Assembly: GCF_003991225.1 (NCBI RefSeq)
Contig: NZ_JTFC01000026.1
Span: 124,001-188,000, forward strand
Length of the DNA stretch: 64,000 bases
From: Candidatus Kurthia intestinigallinarum
Lineage (GTDB): Bacteria; Bacillota; Bacilli; Bacillales_A; Planococcaceae
Reading direction: 5' to 3'
Part shown: in pieces, positions 62,679 through 64,000 of the stretch
Layout of the letters: each line of letters begins with the position of its first letter
How positions within the stretch are numbered: position 1 is the first letter of the stretch
Made by a program: the position numbers and the translations under genes
Notes under the pieces: model-generated
Told to the model about the DNA's origin: nothing
The model's input: the letters and a program-made list of their open reading frames with translations, nothing else
Databases searched by the model: none

Positions 62679-64000
62679 CTATTCTACATCTGCATTTCGT
62701 GTAGCACTTGCAGTCGTAAGCGTTGTTTTCTTCAGGCGCTCACGTAGGAAGAAGCTACCAACGACGAAAATAACGAGTATCGTACTCATATAAAACTGGG
62801 CCTGCAAAGATGAAATGAACATCTGACAAAGATACACACCCGCAAGCATCGCAATCGTGACATACGTTAAATACGGGAATAGCCACATTTTAATCGCAAG
62901 TGGCTCTGTTTCGGTTTTTTCATACTGTTTACGGAAACGAATATGTGCGACAGCAATAAAAATATACACGATAATCATTAAGGCACCAACTGCATTACCT
63001 AAGAAGTAGAAAATAACATCTGGCGAAATAAAGTAAAGAATGGCACAAAAGTATGCGACAACCGTACTGCCAATGATTGCAAATGTTGGTGCACTGCTTT
63101 TCTTCGATAGCTTCATGAAAATCGCTGGTGCATCACCTTTTTCAGCCATACCAAGTAGCATACGTGAACTTGTGAAAATCGCAGAGTTCATTACGGAAAT
63201 AAGTGATGTAAAAATAACAATTTGCATTAGCTGTGCAGCCATCGGAAGACCGGCCATTTCTAAAATGTTGGCGTATGGCGCTGCTAGTAGTTCCGTGTTA
63301 TTCCACGGAATAATACAAATCATAATTAATACCGAACCAACGAAGAACAATGCTAGACGATAAATAACATTATTAATAGCACGGACGATATTACGCTTTG
63401 GATCCTCTGATTCACCCGCTGCAATGGCAGCTACCTCTGCCCCGCAAATAGAGAAAATAACGAATACAATCCCTGTAAAGATTGGTAGCACACCATTTGG
63501 CGCAAAACCACCTGCCTCTTGTATAAATGCAAAGCCATTATGTTCAAACGTCGGTAACACACCAAAAATCATTAAGGCGCCGACTACTAAGAACACGATG
63601 ATAGCCCCTACTTTAATAAATGCTAACCAGTATTCAAATTCACCAAATGTTTTAACGGAGTATAAATTAATGGCTGTTAGTAGTAGCGTAATCCCTACAC
63701 TACCGACCCATACTGGAATCGACGGTACCCATGAATGCAGCATGCCACCAATAACGGCCGCTTCTAAACCTACAATGAACACCCAACTCGCCCAGTACAA
63801 CCAACCAACTGTATAACCTGCCCAGCGGCCAATATAACGACTTGAATACGCTGCAAACGAGCCATTCTCTGGTTTTGTTGAAGCCATTTCACCAAGCATT
63901 CGCATAATGAAGACAATGATTAGACAGGCCAATATGTACGAAACGATTGTAGCTGGTCCTGTTGACATAATGTTTTTCCCTGTGCCGACGAATAGTCCTG
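62679..64000 (-). CDS. Amino acid permease, APC family (N-terminus beyond the window)
   Basis: At least 440 residues of an AAT/APC-type permease. The frame stays open to the window end, reading GLFVGTGKNIMSTGPA in the first-helix region, so the usual start (about 20-30 residues earlier) is missing. Family segments include VFSICGAEVAAIAAGESEDPKRN and about twelve hydrophobic segments. Substrate unknown. The neighbouring sigma-54 activator suggests control from a -24/-12 promoter outside the window. Confidence 0.92.
   Translation of the reverse strand, partial: GLFVGTGKNIMSTGPATIVSYILACLIIVFIMRMLGEMASTKPENGSFAAYSSRYIGRWAGYTVGWLYWASWVFIVGLEAAVIGGMLHSWVPSIPVWVGSVGITLLLTAINLYSVKTFGEFEYWLAFIKVGAIIVFLVVGALMIFGVLPTFEHNGFAFIQEAGGFAPNGVLPIFTGIVFVIFSICGAEVAAIAAGESEDPKRNIVRAINNVIYRLALFFVGSVLIMICIIPWNNTELLAAPYANILEMAGLPMAAQLMQIVIFTSLISVMNSAIFTSSRMLLGMAEKGDAPAIFMKLSKKSSAPTFAIIGSTVVAYFCAILYFISPDVIFYFLGNAVGALMIIVYIFIAVAHIRFRKQYEKTETEPLAIKMWLFPYLTYVTIAMLAGVYLCQMFISSLQAQFYMSTILVIFVVGSFFLRERLKKTTLTTASATRNADVE

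Noticed and set aside
1-64000. CRISPR array, tRNA or rRNA genes, prophage, toxin-antitoxin or defence island
   Set aside because: I saw no regularly spaced repeats, no tRNA cloverleaf or rRNA landmarks, and no phage, restriction or toxin-antitoxin proteins among the genes.

Overview
The window looks like chromosomal DNA of a low-GC, Gram-positive Bacillales bacterium. The gene content points to the Planococcaceae/Caryophanaceae side (Kurthia-, Lysinibacillus- or Solibacillus-like). The evidence is strong AGGAGG-type ribosome sites, T-box, S-box and TPP leaders, and Bacillus-style neighbourhoods: ccdA-yneI-yneJ, proI-yqjP-yqjQ, sbcD-sbcC, proB-proA and cydABCD. An LTA synthase and LCP protein agree with this. 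The genus is inference. I saw no rRNA, tRNA, CRISPR array, prophage or intact insertion sequence. Most of the window is core metabolism, largely on the minus strand.

Layout. 1-3030: a SCO copper chaperone, a lipoprotein and a ccdA/response regulator/ccdC operon (cytochrome maturation). 3147-6118: argG-argH with promoter, terminator and a possible ARG box. 6120-8990: an SDR and a metallo-beta-lactamase-fold gene, divergent from proI, which has a proline T-box. 9216-13727: a small membrane protein and the nuclease genes sbcD-sbcC. 13814-18493: an SNF-family symporter behind an unexplained structured leader, a thioesterase, an Est30-like esterase, a hemolysin-III homologue and small proteins. 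18688-20126: an enoyl-CoA hydratase, then a decayed transposase trace and a GC-rich palindromic element. 20127-24559: a DUF896 protein, a coupled HAD/P-loop/GNAT cluster, a DUF218 membrane protein and two orphans. 24669-27820: LCP and LtaS envelope genes. 27821-28875: about 1 kb without a gene but with several hairpins. 28876-33091: an orphan, a tubby-like protein, an SRPBCC protein, and proBA under a second proline T-box. 33163-38648: membrane and TPR proteins, YitT, a transporter divergent from a Crp/Fnr regulator, and an aminotransferase. 38788-45636: Nudix, topB, maf, cdd, GNAT, a DUF3817-MFS fusion and TPP-controlled thiW. 45648-51473: cydABCD. 51747-60891: NAD(P)HX repair enzyme, AgcS symporter, C39-like secreted protein, TetM-like GTPase, patatin and SAM-riboswitch-controlled metA. 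60949-64000: a PAS/sigma-54 activator behind an amino acid permease cut by the window end.

How it works together. Proline synthesis is split over two loci (proBA and proI), each behind a T-box with the same CCU specifier. Methionine and thiazole/thiamine functions sit behind S-box and TPP leaders. Respiratory functions (CcdA/CcdC, SCO, cytochrome bd with its CydDC exporter) form two blocks. The most distinctive non-coding feature is a family of about 135-bp palindromic repeats, four full-length or nearly so plus one at the window edge. Each copy sits right after a stop codon. I did not find a clearly new multi-gene system. The best leads are the repeat family, the symporter leader, the structured 1-kb gap, the TetM-like GTPase and the HAD/P-loop/GNAT cluster.
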